A stretch of 64,000 nt of DNA from Cellvibrio sp. PSBB006 (GTDB lineage Bacteria; Pseudomonadota; Gammaproteobacteria; Pseudomonadales; Cellvibrionaceae), in NCBI RefSeq assembly GCF_002162135.1, contig NZ_CP021382.1, positions 4,648,001-4,712,000 on the forward strand. The letters run 5' to 3'. The position numbers were made by a program, and so were the translations under genes. Below are positions 32,895 to 47,800 of the stretch, piece after piece; positions within the stretch are counted from its first letter, which is position 1, and every line of letters begins with the position of its first letter. The notes under the pieces were generated by a model, which saw only the letters and a list, made by a program, of their open reading frames with translations, ran no database searches and was not told the DNA's origin.

Positions 32895-35800
32895 ATGAAA
32901 CAGAAAACACCATCACCACACAGCACTTTCAAGCAAACGGCAACGACAGTTAAAGAGATGGACAACATGGGACGTGAGACAAAAAAATTGTGGCAGACAT
33001 TAACCGCCTATTGCTGCGCTGGTTTGTTGACCTTTCAACCACTGATCAGCGTAGCGGATACCATCGCGGTCGATAAAACCGTTTCCGTAAGCCAGCGCCC
33101 GACTCTGGACAGGGCAGCCAACGGTGTCGACATCGTCAATATCGCGCGGCCTAACGACAAAGGCGTTTCGCACAATTTGTTTTCTGAGTTTAATGTCAGC
33201 AAAGACGGCGTGATCCTTAACAACAGCCGCACTATCACCAATACTCAACTCGGTGGCCACATTGCCGGTAACGCTAACCTTACCGATGCCAGTGCGCGAT
33301 TAATTTTAAATGAAGTCACCGGCGCGAACCGCTCGCAATTGTTGGGTTATACCGAAATTGCCGGGCAAACCGCCGATTATGTGCTCGCCAACCCCTACGG
33401 CATTACCTGCGATGGCTGCGGCTTTATCAATATTCCCCGCGTAACCCTCGCCGCCGGTAAGCCAGAGATGGCCAACGGCCAGCTGCGTTCCATCAATGTC
33501 GATAACGGCAATTTTATTGTGCAAGGCATGGGCCTCAATGCAGTTAATGTAAAACACCTGGATATCATCGCGCGCTCTGCACACATCAATGCGCAATTGC
33601 ACGCGCAAAAAATGATGATGGCGCTCGGTAAAAACCGCGTGGATTATGCGACGAGCCGCCCGACGGCGTTGGAGAATGACGGTAGCGATTCACCAGAGTT
33701 TGCACTGGATGTGGCAGCCTTGGGCGGTATGTATGTCAATGCCATCACCATGATGGGAACCGAAAGCGGTGTGGGGGTGCGTGTTGCAGGTGATATGGCC
33801 GCCGCGACCGGCGACATGGTACTAACTGCCGACGGCAATATCGTCATCAACAAAGCCACCGCCAAAGAGCGCATTGCGATTTCCAGTTTTAACGGCGATG
33901 TAACGCTGCAAGGTAATGTCCACGCCAATATCATTGATGCCACTGCGGGCAAAACCTTGAGCATCAGCGGCGATATCCTTGCCGGCACCAGCGAAATTGA
34001 TTTACGTGCACTGGATATCGTGACCGATGCGCAATTGCTCACCGGCTTCGACAATAACGGCAATTACCTGAAAGACGGTTTGCTGCTCGCCATTGCGCAA
34101 AACAGTTGGATTAATAGCGGTGAAGTCTTATCCACCGGCGACGCTAATATTGTGGTTAACCGTTTGCTGAATAAACCGGATGCATTAATTCAGGCGGACA
34201 AGGATTTATTGTTACGCGCGGTTACCGTCACCAACCAGAACGCCATCATCGCGGCGGGTGGGGATCTCACCGTGACAGCATCGGGGTATTTTGATAACAC
34301 CAACGGCGCGCTGTTTTCCGGTTCACAAAATCTTACCGGCGATTTTGGCCAATTCAATAACACCGCCGGATTGCTCTCCGCCGGTGCAGATATTCATGTT
34401 GCGATTGCGCAAGAACTGAATAACGCCAGCGGCAATATCAGTGCCGGCGGCGGTGTGTTGATTGAAGGCGAGGGCACATTGACCAATGCTGGTGGCAGCA
34501 TCAATTCATCCGATGCGTCGCTCAATTTGCAAGGCATCTTCAATAACCAGAACGGCTCTTATATCCGTGACGATGCGGATCTGGTGTTAAACCTCGGCGG
34601 CCTGGATAACCGTAACGGTTATTTATTTCACAGCGGCACCGGTGTATTTGAATTAAATATTACCGGCGATTTCGACAACCGTGCAGGCCAATTCGGTAGT
34701 GAAGGCAGTTTATTTGTTACCGCCGATAACCTGTTCAATGACGACGGTATTCTATACGGCAAAGATCGCCTGGATCTGGCGATCACCAACAGCATCACCA
34801 ACCTGCGCGGCCAGCTCTCCAGCGATGCCGTTATGGCGATTACCAGCAATACGCTGAATAACAATGCTGGTGAAATATTTGCAGCGGACCTGACGGTGAC
34901 AGCGACCGGTCTGTTCAATAACCGCGACGGATTATTGCAAACAGAGAACCTGCAACTGCAAGCACAAACACTCGATAACCAGCAAGGCGATATTCGCATA
35001 ACCGGAACAGCGGACAGCGAGATTGCCGTAACAGAAACGCTGGACAATACCGAAGGCTCCATCAAATCCAATGCCAATAACACCACGCTCACCGCAGAGT
35101 CTGTCAATAACGCATCAGGTGTTATCGCACACTTCGGCAATGACACACTAGCCATCACCACCACGGACACACTGGCAAATCAAGACGGGCAAATCATCAG
35201 CAACAATCGCATTGACATCACCGCTGATCACATCGACAACCAGCGCGGGGATATTTATACCCAAACCCTGAATGCCAATGCTACAAACATTAACAACAAC
35301 GGCGGCACGCTGGAAGCGAATCAACTGACCTTAACCGTGGAAGGCGAACTCAGTAATCGCATCGGCAGCGAGGGCAACGCAGGGCAATTATTAGCAACGG
35401 GCAATCAGGACAACAGCCTCGCATTAGCGGTAACCGGCGAACTGGATAACACCGGCGGTTTAATTCAGTCCGCTGCAACCAATAACAGCCTGGCGCTGGC
35501 CAACCTGAACAACACTCAGGGCCGCATTCAACATCTCGGCACCGGCCGTTTTGAATTATTCAGCGCAGCATTTAACAATACCGAAGGAAAACTTATCGGT
35601 AATGGTGTGTTGGCGGTAACGGCAGACCAGCTTACAAACAACAGCGGTTTAATCAGCAGTCTGAATGGTTTGTTCTTAACGGTCACCGGGACCGTGAACA
35701 ACACCAGCGGGCGTATCGAAAGTGCCGCAGGTTTACAAATGACCGCCGAGGTATTAACAAACCAACAAGGTATTGTGCTGAGTTCCGGTAGTGATGACAC

Positions 35801-38800
35801 CACTATCCAAACCACCACATTGGATAACAACAGCGGCACCATTCAAACCAATGCCAACACACTCAACATAAACGCCACTGATATTGATAATACCGACGGA
35901 AAAATCCTGCACGCGGGTGCGAACGCTTTACAAATTACCGCCGCTGATCTGACAAACCAAACCGGCGAGATAATCAGCAACGCCAATCTCGCCATCAACG
36001 ATGCAACCATCAATAATCGTGCCGGTACTTTATCCGCAAACACCATCGCCATCGACGGTACCAGCCTGGACAACGACGACGGTGTCATTGATGGTGAGAC
36101 AGTAGACATTAGACTCACCGGTAATTTACTCAACGATGGCAACGCCTATCTGGTTGCACAAAGCACAGCAAACAACAGTCTCGCACTAGCCATTAACGGC
36201 CTGCTGCGCAACGCCGGTACGCTCGGCACCAACGCGGTTTCCGCACAAATCACCGCACAAAACCTTACCAATACCGGTCGCGTTGTTCATGCAGGCAGCG
36301 GCGTGTTACGTCTGGATGTGCAACAAGCATTAGTCAATGAAAACCGTATTGAAAGTAACGGCAATCTGGTGCTGCGCGCTGACAGTGTGCGCAACCACTA
36401 TTTGTTGGCCAGCAGCGGTGATCTGGATATCGGCGTTACCGGATTGCTGGATAACCGCAGCGGTACGCTGGACAGCCAAGGGCGTGTTCAAATAACCGCA
36501 GCAGATCTGGATAACCGTGCTGGACTGGTCCTCGCAACCGGCATCACAGATAGCAACATCAACGTCACTAACATATTGGACAACACCGGCGGCACGCTGC
36601 AAACCAATGCGAACAATCTTTCCATTACCGCTGAGGAGCTGCGCAACAACGATAACGGAAAACTGTTGCACGCGGGCAATAACACCTTACAAATCACCGC
36701 AACAAACCTGGCCAACAACAGCGGGCAAATCGCCAGTAACAATACACTGGCTGTCAACGTGGCGGACATTAATAATCAATCCGGAAACCTGGGTGCGCAA
36801 GCCATTACACTCACCGGCGACCAACTCGATAATAGCAGCGGTGTTATCGACGCCGACCAGTTGACAATCAATGTGACCGGCGATGTATTGAATAACAACA
36901 ACGGCCAACTTATTGCACTGGGCACCGACAATAATGCGTTGCTGTTAACAGTTGGCGGTTTGCTGGATAACGGCGGCTACATCGGCACCAACGCCCAACA
37001 AGCCACCATTAACGCAGGCAACTTCACCAACAGCGGTCAGGTGCTTCATGCCGGTTTTGGTGTTTTGCGGTTGGATGTACAACAAAATTGGTTAAATAAC
37101 GGCGTAATGGAAAGCAACGGCAACCTGCTCGCTACCACGGGCGCGCTGACAAACACTAACCTGATTGCCACCAGCGACACGCTCGATGTCACCGCAACAA
37201 CCATCACCAACAGCAACACGCTGGACAGCGGCGCTGCCATCAATCTCACCGCCACGAATCTGGATAACAGCAACGGCACTATTACCGCCGCTGGAACGGC
37301 CAACAGCCGTATCGACATTACCGACACCTTGGAAAATACCGACGGCATTATTCAAGCCAATGCAGATCAATTCATCATTGCTGCCGGTCAACTCAACAAC
37401 AACGGCGGGCAAATTTTGCATGCCGGAGCAAACGCGCTGGATATCACCGCAACCTCAGTTGATAACACCACCGGTTCCCTTGTCAGCAATAATCAACTTG
37501 TTCTGGCCGCACAACAAACGGTTAACCGTGTGGGCAACATTAGCGCTGCTACCGTGGATATCTCCGGTGCAGATTTGAATAACCGCGATGGAACGATTGA
37601 TGCCGATCAATTGCAAATTCAGTTAAGCGGCAATCTGGATAATATTTCCGATACCGCAACGGCCAGCATCAGCGCCTTGGGCACCGCCGCCGATAGCTTG
37701 ATCATTAATGTTGACGGCACGCTGCAAAACAGTGGCACCCTGCAAACCAATGCCGACAGCGCTACTTTGACCCTCGGTAATTTCACCAACACCGGCCGCT
37801 TGCTTCACGCCGGTTTTGGCGTGCTGCGTCTCGATGTACAAAACGATTTGATTAACCAGCAACGCATCGACAGCAACGGCTCGCAAGCATTATTCGCTGG
37901 CAATATCAATAATACCGGCATCATCACTGCTGCCGGAAATCTGGATATTGATTTCATACAGGCGCTGACCAATAGCGGCGACCTGGATGCAGCGGGTGCA
38001 TTTAATCTGTCCGGTACCACATTAACCAATACCGGCTACATCACCGGCGCAGGCACAACCGATAACCTCATCAACCTGAGTGGCACGCTCAACAATAACG
38101 GCGGCGTTATTCAAACCAATGCCAATAACTTTTCCATTACCGCCGACCAACTGCAAAACACCAATGCCGCCGCGATCAAACATGCAGGTACCGGCCAGTT
38201 GGACATTAATACCACGGAAGTCACCAACAACAGCGCCAGCATCACCAGCAATAGCGAACTCGTGATTAACGCGAACGTCTTGGACAACCGCGAAGCTACT
38301 ATTGCCGCGCAACAGATTGAGGTTACCGGCCAATCCGTCGACAACAGCGGCGGCACCATCGACGCAGATCGTCTGCGCATGCAACTCAGCGGCGACCTGA
38401 CCAATAACCTTGGCACTACCAATAATTTGGTGGGATTAATCACCGCATTAGGCACAAATGCAGATGATTTGTGGCTAAACGTTGCCGGTAATCTGAATAA
38501 CGCCGGTGTGATTCAGACCCGCGCAGAATCCGCCTACATCGGCGCCGGGCAACTGACGAACAGCAACGCGATTAATCACGTAGGTCTTGGCGTGTTGCGC
38601 CTCGACGTGACTGATGTGATTAACAGCAACCTTCTGGAATCCAGCGGCCAAATCAATCTTACCGCCAGCGGCGTTACTAACAGCGGTGTCATCGCTGCGG
38701 TTGATGCACTCGTTATCAATACTCAAAATACGTTTAACAACAATCAAGGTACGCTCGACTCCAGTGCTGCCATTAATCTGCAAGCGAACCGCTTTACCAA

Positions 38801-41800
38801 TGCCGATGGTTACGTCGTCAGCGCCGGTACCGACAACATGACCTGGACGGTCATTAACTCCCTGAACAATACCGACGGCATTATTGAAACCAATGCGCAG
38901 AATATGGTGTTTACGCTGGGCAGTTTAACCAACCAGAACGGTCGCATCACCCACGCAGGCAATGGCACATTCACTATTAACGCCGCCGACGAAATCAATA
39001 ACGAGAACGGGTTGCTGGAAAGTGTAGCGACTATCGCGCTGGATAGCCCGGTCATCAATAACGCGCAAGGCGATATCTATGCCGACACTATCACCCTTAA
39101 CGGCGGCAACCTGGACAATACCGACGGCATCATTGAAGCCAATACGCTTGCGTTGCAATTAGCACAAATTACCAACCAACAATCCAACGGCAGCGAGCGC
39201 GGAATTTTGTCTGCATTGGGTAATGCTGCAGACAGTTTATCGATCGACACTACCGGCACCCTGACCAACAGCGGCATTATTCAAACCAATGCGCTTAATG
39301 CGACCATCAACGCGCAAAGCATTAACAATACCAAGGCTATTACGCACGCGGGCCTGGGCGTGTTGCGCATAGACACCAGCGGCGGATTAACCAATAACGC
39401 CGGACAAATCGTCAGCCTGGGTTCTCTGGATGTGCAAGTGAACAGCCTCGCTAACAGCAACACCGCCGCACTGGTTGCAGAAAATACACTGACACTCAAT
39501 GCCCAAACCGGCATCACCAATAACGCCAGCCAGATCGGCGCGACACAAGCAATCAATATCAATGTCGCTGCGGGCAATATTGTTAACAGTAATGCAGCAA
39601 AAATCATCAGTAACAGCGGCACGTCCACCGTCAATGCCAGTGGCACGATCAACAATCAAACTGGTGAGATCGCGCTAACCGGCAGCAGCACTGTCAGCGC
39701 GGGTAATCAGATTGACAATCGCGCCGGTACGATTGCCCACGTCGGCGACGGCGAATTAACCGTTAGTGCGACCACCATCGATAACAGCGGTGGCAATCTG
39801 GTGGGCGAAGATCGTCTGCTAGTAAATAACTTTACCCAACTGCTCAACAATATGTTCAACGGTGTTGTCGGCAATATTAACGCACCGCACATCACGCTCG
39901 ACGGCAGCACCATCAACAACACGGGTGGAACCATTTACGCCAGCGGCACCAACAGCCTGGAAGTTACCGCCGACAGCCTCACCAACAATAACGGTGATAT
40001 GTTCAGCGAAGGTAATGTCACGATTGACACCGACACACTCGCCAACACCGGCGGCAGCATACAATCCCAACAAATCCTGACACTGAACCTGCCCAGCTTT
40101 ACATTAGACGGTGGATTGTTGAATGCCGCCGGCTCGCTGGTAATTAACACCCAGGGCAATTTAGTGAATGGTGTAGGCAACCAGTTAATCACCAACGGCG
40201 ACCTCACCCTGAACACCAACGGCAGTATCACCAATCAGGGAACCTTATCCACCTTGGGCAACCTGGGCTTAAGCGGTATTAACCTCACCAACCAAGCGAA
40301 TGCCATCATCAGCGCTGGTAATTTACTGGACTTAAATTTCACCGGCACCGTGACCAACGCCGGGCGGTTATCGTCTGGTCAGAATCTTAATCTTGTTGCA
40401 CAAACACTCAATAACAACAGCGGGGCTATTGCAGCAGGCAATAATTTCACCGCGACAATCGGCGGCAACCTGAATAACAATAGCTTGTTGTTTGCCGCGA
40501 ACGATTTGAGTTTGTATGTCACCGGGCAAGTGAACAACTACACCCAAGCCAATATTTTTGCGCTGAACAACATCACCATCGCACGCAATGCCGCACTGGC
40601 CAGAAACACGCAGGTGCTAAATGAATCCGGCATCATTGAATCCTATGGGGGCAATGTCGGTATCTACACCAACCTGCTCGAAAACCGCCGCGCGGAATAC
40701 ACGGTAGATGCTAATGGCAATATGCTGACAGACTCGGGTGTGGCGTCGATTCTCGCCGGTGGCAATATGACATTGAATGCTAATCTGATTCGCAATCACA
40801 TCAGTTTGATTGCGGCAGATGGTGACGTGGATATGGAGGGCGGAAGTCTTGAAAATATTGCATATGTCTATGGAAATGAAACGCGTGAAGAGTATTACGA
40901 ATTATTAGGTGGGAGCTACATTTATTGTTACGACTCTGGCTACTGTAATGTGAGGAGTTTTAGTGGAGAGTTCCTTGAAGGAATGTTGTATGCAATTATC
41001 GAATACAACTCTTATCAACGTTCTGATGTTGCTTCATCACCGGATCATTTTCTTGATTTACTATATTACGATGGGAATCAATTTTTATTTAAAGAGGGAG
41101 AGAAAATACTTCTTAATGACCCGCTGATTGGTGATCCCACCTATGAGCAAGCATTTAACAGCTACATAAGAGGTCCTCTAGGTGGATCTGAGTGTGGGGA
41201 ATATTACGATGTTTGTAACTGGGTCCAGCATCCTAATCAGCTACCTAACCCAAATGATAGCACCTGGATTCCGCCCGACAACTTGATGCCTTATTTTGTG
41301 GATTTGGGCTTCTTTTTCCCCGATGAAATCTGGCTTGACAGTTTTGACACTATTCCATCAACCATCCAGGCTGGCGGTAATCTGACGGGTAATTTCTCCG
41401 GTACCTTGGAGAACGTCAACTTGCACCGTGCAATTGACGGCGCTGTGTCGGAAACACGAAATCAGTTCGTATTAGCCGACCACAGCAACATCAACAACGC
41501 CGCCAACAACACCTTACAAAACACCAGCACCAACGCCAGCGGCAGCAGCCTTACCACTATCGATCAACGCACTGTCAATGTCGGCGAAGCCATAAATGTT
41601 AACGCCACAACCCAACAATTCGGCACCAGCACCGAAAGAGATATCAACAGCAACACAGGAGCCAACACTGTTGATCGTTCACTGAATACGGTAGAACAAG
41701 TCAACAGCAATACCACTACCGCACAAATCGACGGCACCCGCGTCGGCGTTGACAATGTCACCAGCCAAACCGGCGGCACCAATGTCAGCGGCGGCAATAC

Positions 41801-44800
41801 GACAGTAGAAAACGCCACCAGCAACAACACGCCGGTTGCATTGGAAAACAACAACACCGATGCACCGCCTGTTGCAGTAGTCGACAACAACGGCGCAACA
41901 CCGGTGGACACGCAAAACCCCGGCACCGATCCGCTCGACCCGGATGCGCAACCGGTGGTTAACCCGATAACACCGCCCGTCAATAACGGCAACGGCACCA
42001 CCGTGCCGGACGTGATTTCCTACAACCCGACACAAAATCTGCAACTGCCCACCAACAACGGCATGTTCGTGGTGAACACCACACCGCAAAGCCAATACTT
42101 GGTGGAAACCAATCCGATTCTCACCGATTACTTAAACTTTATCGGCACCGATTATTTACTGGATCGCCTGGGTTACGACCCGGCGGAATTGCAACGCCGT
42201 TTAGGCGATGCGTTTTACGAAACCCGTTTGCTGCGCGAAGGCTTGTTTAATTTATTCGGCCAACGTTACCTCACCGATCAAAACACCGGCCTCGCCTTTA
42301 CCAGCGACACTGAACAATTCCAGTATTTAATGGACAACGCCATCGCCGCGAATGAAGCGCTGGAACTCAGCGTCGGCATCGCGTTAAGTGCGGAACAGGT
42401 GGCACAACTTACCCACGATATTGTGTGGCTGGTTGAGCAGGACGTGAACGGTGAAAAAGTGCTCGCGCCGGTGTATTACGCCAGCGCCGCACGCGCCGGT
42501 GACCTGGATAACAAAGGCGCGCTGATGACCGGCCAGAATGTGTCGCTCTCGGCGGACAATGGCGTGACGAACACCGGGCGACTGATTGGCCAGCACGATT
42601 TAACCCTGCGCACCCAACAAGCGCTGCAAAATACCGGCACCATCAGCGCCGACAATTTTGTGTTACTGGAAGCGGGCAGCATCACCAACACTCGCGACAA
42701 GGTCGGTAACAGCGGCAACATCGCCTCGGGCCGTGCCGGTACCGTGCAATTGATTTCACGCGGCGATATCAACAACGACAGCCGCATCAACGGCGGCGAT
42801 TTGTTTTTGAAGTCCGACACCGGCAGCCTCACCAACAGCGGCTCATTAAGCGCGAACCGCGATCTGGTCGCCATTGCACAACGCGACATCATCAACACCG
42901 TTGTGACTGAAAAAACCGGCGAGCGAGTCGGCAGTATTGAATCCGGTCGCGACCTGTCCTTAATTACCCGCGAAGGCGACATCAGCAACCGCGCCGCCAT
43001 CACCACCGATAACCCCTACGGCCACACCACCCGCGTCACCGTCGGCACCGCACCGCGCATCAATGCCGGTGGCGATATGACGCTGGACTCCGGCCGCGAT
43101 GTGTTGCTCACCGCGAGCAACCTGCGCAGCGGCAACGACATGACCCTGAATGCTGCGCGCGATATCCAGGTGGAAAACGCCGCGAACGAAAGCCACTTTG
43201 TGGGTAAGGATTACAACGGCAAAGTCAACCAGAGCAGCCGCGTTGAACACGTCGGCAGCAGCCTGGACGCCGGCGGCGATATGACCATGAACGCCGGGCG
43301 CGATGTGAACCTGCTCGGCACAGACGTAACCGCGCAAGGCAACATCGGCCTCACCGCCGAACGCGACATCAACCTCGAAGCCGTGGCCGATACCTTCGAC
43401 AGCGAGTTCCACCGCAAACGCCACGACAGCATCAAGAACACCGTTACCCACGTTCAAACCACGTTGGCTGCCGGTGGTGATGCGAGCATGAATGCCGGGC
43501 AAGACATCAACATGATCGGCAGCACGCTCACCGCACAAGGTGATGTGTCACTCCATGCAGAACGCGATACCAATCTGGTCGCGGTGAATGATTCGGAATA
43601 CCACTACGAATACGAGAAAAAGAAAAAATCGTTTGGGCGTAGCACCACCACCGTGACCGAAACCTTAAAAGAAAATGTGGTCGGCGGCGTGATTGATGCG
43701 GGCGGCGATGTATTAATTAATGCGCGCAAATCCGGCGATACTTTAATCACTGAAACCAGCGGCAACGTAAACATCGTCGGCGGCGTGGTGCGTGCTGGTA
43801 ATGATGTCGTTATCGCGGCGGATGACGATATCAATGTGACCGGCGCGACCTACAACGAACTGGATTTCTACAGCAAAAGCAAATCCGGCTTCGGTGGTTT
43901 AACCGGCAAAGAAGCGGGGCAAGTGCAGGAGGACACCAAACTCGCCGCCGCCATGATCGCCGCACAAGGTGGCGATGCCACGATGATCTCCGGTAATAAT
44001 TTGTCACTGGTCGGTGCCGATGTGGTTGCCGATGGCGATGTTAATCTGGAAGCGGTTGACCAGTTATTAATTAATGCCGGCGAAGTTGTCAGCCAAAGCG
44101 AAAGCTGGAGCAAAAAATCCGGCTTCTTCAGCGGCGGCGATTTTTATTCCTCTACTGAACGCAACGCGGGTGAATCCGTAACCGGTGCACAGGCCAGCAC
44201 CGTCACGGCTGGTGGTAATGTGAACATCAGCGCGGGCAGTGCCAAAGTCATCGGTTCCGATATCCACGGCGAAACCGGCGTGGACATTAATACCGATATC
44301 GGTGACCTGGAGGTATTGGCCGCACGCACCACCACGGAAAGCTACAGCTACGAAAAAGACATGAGCATCGGCTTTGGTGATCTGGCAGAAGGGCTGTCAC
44401 GCCCGGACCAACTCGTCAAAAATGAGGATGGCCGTGCAACCATTAAACTGGCCGACGCCACCTACGACGAAGTCGATACCAAAACACAAACGGTGGATCA
44501 TCGCGGCTCCAGCGTGACCAGCGGCGGCAACGTCGACCTGGCTTCAACCGAAAACATGTTAATTGAAGGTTCCCACATTGCCGCCGACGTGAACGACGTC
44601 GGGCAGGGCGATGTGACGCTGGCGGCAGGCAATAACGTCACCATCAAGGAAGCCACCGACACCTATGATTCCGACACCAAGGAAATTCACGGCAAAGCGG
44701 AACTGAGCGTGGTGGTGCAGCACCAGGCCGTGGAAGTTGCCAAGGCATTAATCGCCGTGGATGAAGCCAAAGACCAGCTTGAGCAAGCGAAAAAAGATTA

Positions 44801-47800
44801 CAAAAAATACGAAAAAGATCTCGATAACCTGCAAAACACCCTCAACGCATTGGAAGCTGACTACGCCAACAAAACCCCCGGCGTCAGTTATGAAGACGTG
44901 CTGGAGTTGCGCGAGCTGGTGGACGACGTGAAAGGCGATAAAGAATGGTACGTTGCCGGTATTGCGCTCGCCGCCGTTAATCTCACATCCAAAACCACCG
45001 CGCTGGTACAACAAACCGCCGCCGCTGCACAAAGCACGGCCACTTACGGTTTCAATGCGGGTGTGCAACTGGATATCGATGCCAGCAAAACCACCACCAG
45101 CATCAAGGAAACCACGGCGGTGGCGTCCACGGTGAGCGGCAACAACATCAACATTCACACTGGCGTGGGCAAGGAGAGCGCAGAAGGCACCAGCACCAAC
45201 ATCGGCGGCAGCCATTTACAAGCGAAGGATACGCTCGCCATCAACACCGGCGAACTGAATATCACCGCGAGTAAAAACACGCAGGAAATTGACAGCAACA
45301 CCGAGCAGGGTCATATCAGCGCGCAGATGACCGCTTATGGCGCGGCGGCTGGTGGTGTGAGCGTGAACGCGGATTTCAGCCGCAGCAAAAACAGCGAAAC
45401 CCACACCACCATCAACAACAGCTCGCTCACGGCGGACAACATCCAGCTCACCACCACCGGCGACACCAACATTCGCGGCGGGAACGTCCATGCGGATTCC
45501 ACCCTGGTCACCGACATCGGCGGCGACCTGAATGTGGAATCCCTGCAAAACCGCAGCCGTACCAAGAATAATGCGGCGGGTATCAGCGGTGGCTTCAGCG
45601 CAAGCGGTGGCGACGTAACCGGCGTTAACGGCGGCATGAATGCCAGCAATGGCATGAGCACCACCCGCGAAACTGTGCGCAGCTCATTAACCTCTGGCGG
45701 CACGGCGGATATTACCGTTGCGGGCAACACCCAAATTACCGCCGCCACCATCGCCACCGTTGATGCCGACGGCAACGACCTGGGCAACCTGAACCTCAAT
45801 ACCGGCAGCCTCAGTTTTACTGATCTGCGCGATACCCACCAAAGCAACCAGACCAGCGGCGGCATCAGCACCAGCCTGAATGTGGGCGGCACCACTGCCA
45901 CCGAGGCTTCGCAAAACCAACAACTCGCCACCGACAGCCAGGGCCGCGAACTCGACCCCAACACCAGCAACATTACCTACAGCAACAACTCGCAATACGA
46001 CGCGAGCAAAGCGCTGGCGACCTTGGGCACGGGCAATATCACCGTGGGTGGTGTGCAGGTGGAACAAGACGGTGAATTGACCGATGCAGGCAAAGCAAAC
46101 GATTCCCCACTGACTGCACTGAACCGCGATACCACCAACACCACCAAAGACTTGTGGAGCGTTGAGCGTCAGGAAGGCAATGTGGATCTGGCGATTGATC
46201 ATCGGTTGTTGAGTGAGGAAGGTCGCAAAGAAATTAAAAATAACTTTGTCGACAGCTACGAATTCGGCGAAGACATCTACCGCGCATCGGAAACACTCTC
46301 CAATGATCAGGCACTGGGCTTGCTGAATTTCTGGGAAACCCTGCACAACAACGCGCAAGCCACGCAGCTTAAAAATGATCTGCTGCGCAACCCGGACAAC
46401 GCCCATATCCTGGAAGGGCTAAAGAGTGGCGAAGGCGATCAATACGCGCAAGCCATGAGCGAACTCGGCCACCTCGCACAAAACAAATTCGGTTTAAGCC
46501 TCAGCGATATCAGCCTTTACGATGCCGGCAATACCACCAGCACATCGCTGCAAGACACCATCCTGACCGATATCAAAGGCGGCACGGTGATCCAGCAGGG
46601 TCACAACGAATACGGCAATATTTTTATTGATGCCAGTGACGCCAGCAAAACCAGCATGGTGAACACGCTGGGCCATGAAGTGATTGAAACCCAAGCCTTG
46701 CAAAACGGTGGCCAGAACAACGCAGTGCAAGAAGCGCAAGCCAATGCCTTCGGCAATCAATTTGCTGACCGCGTTGATCAAGCGGCAGGTGGTAATCTCG
46801 ACAGCACCGGCGGCAGCAATTTCAATCACAGCTTGCTTAACAGCAATGCAGTGCAACAGGGAACACAACGAGCTAACACGGTTGGTGGCGCGCAGGTTGA
46901 ACACCGCCAGTTGATGACACAGGAAATGACGGCCATCCGCGATATGGCGCCGGTGATGGCAGAGCGTGAAGGCATTACGCCCGAAGAAGCCGAGCGCCGC
47001 ATGGCAGAAGAACTCGCCGGGCGTGTGGACGCCAGTTGGAACCGCACCCAGACACAAGCGGGCAGGGAGGAAGACGCCGTTGCACTGGATTACCTCGCTG
47101 AAGCGTTGGTCGGCCTGGGCGATGAATACCGCCCGAATCCTTATACGTCTGACATTCCCGTGCTGCCGGAAGATATGCCGCCCTCCAACTACACGGCGGA
47201 AGACATAAAAGGTTATTTGACTGACTACCAAAACAGTCACAGCTATCATTACGAAAACCGGACGCTGAACGGCGACGATCTAAATAATACTTTCTCGTTG
47301 CAAGGGCAGTTCTACGACCAGAACTTCCGCCAGACAATGACCCTTAAAGACAATGTCGACCAATTCGGCGGTGAAATGGCGGGTGTGATGGACGTTGGGG
47401 CAGGTTTAGCGGGTGGTATATCCTACTTGCTACAAAACCCGCTGGAAGGTGCGGAAGCTATATCCCTTGGCACACAGCGGATGTTGTTTGATCCCGTGGG
47501 ATATGTCGGCGAAATCTATGATGAGCGCCAACAAACCCGGACCAATGCCATACTGGATCAATACCAAGGCGACTACTACAACGCCGCACGTCAAACAACG
47601 GCCAGTGATTTATCCTTGGGCTTGGAAGTGTTGGGTGCGGTGCCTGCGGGGCGAGTGGGTGCGTTAAGGCATTTGGATGATGCTGCGCCTGCCACAATTA
47701 ATAATGAAGTTTTTGATTTGCTGTCCCAAGGACGACAAACAACAATCATAAAATCGGAAAATTATGTCGAGAATATCACGCTGTCTACGCAGGTGGATTC

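Noticed and set aside
34200..42000. Repetitive Asn/Gly-rich sequence as CRISPR or non-coding repeats
   Set aside because: It is one continuous open frame with diverged protein repeats; no identical spacer-repeat structure.
46671..46688. Active zinc metalloprotease in TpsA
   Set aside because: HEVIE lacks the second histidine; kept as a possible relic only.
33644..47700. Long minus-strand ORFs within the tpsA region
   Set aside because: Antisense shadows of the 15-kb TpsA frame.
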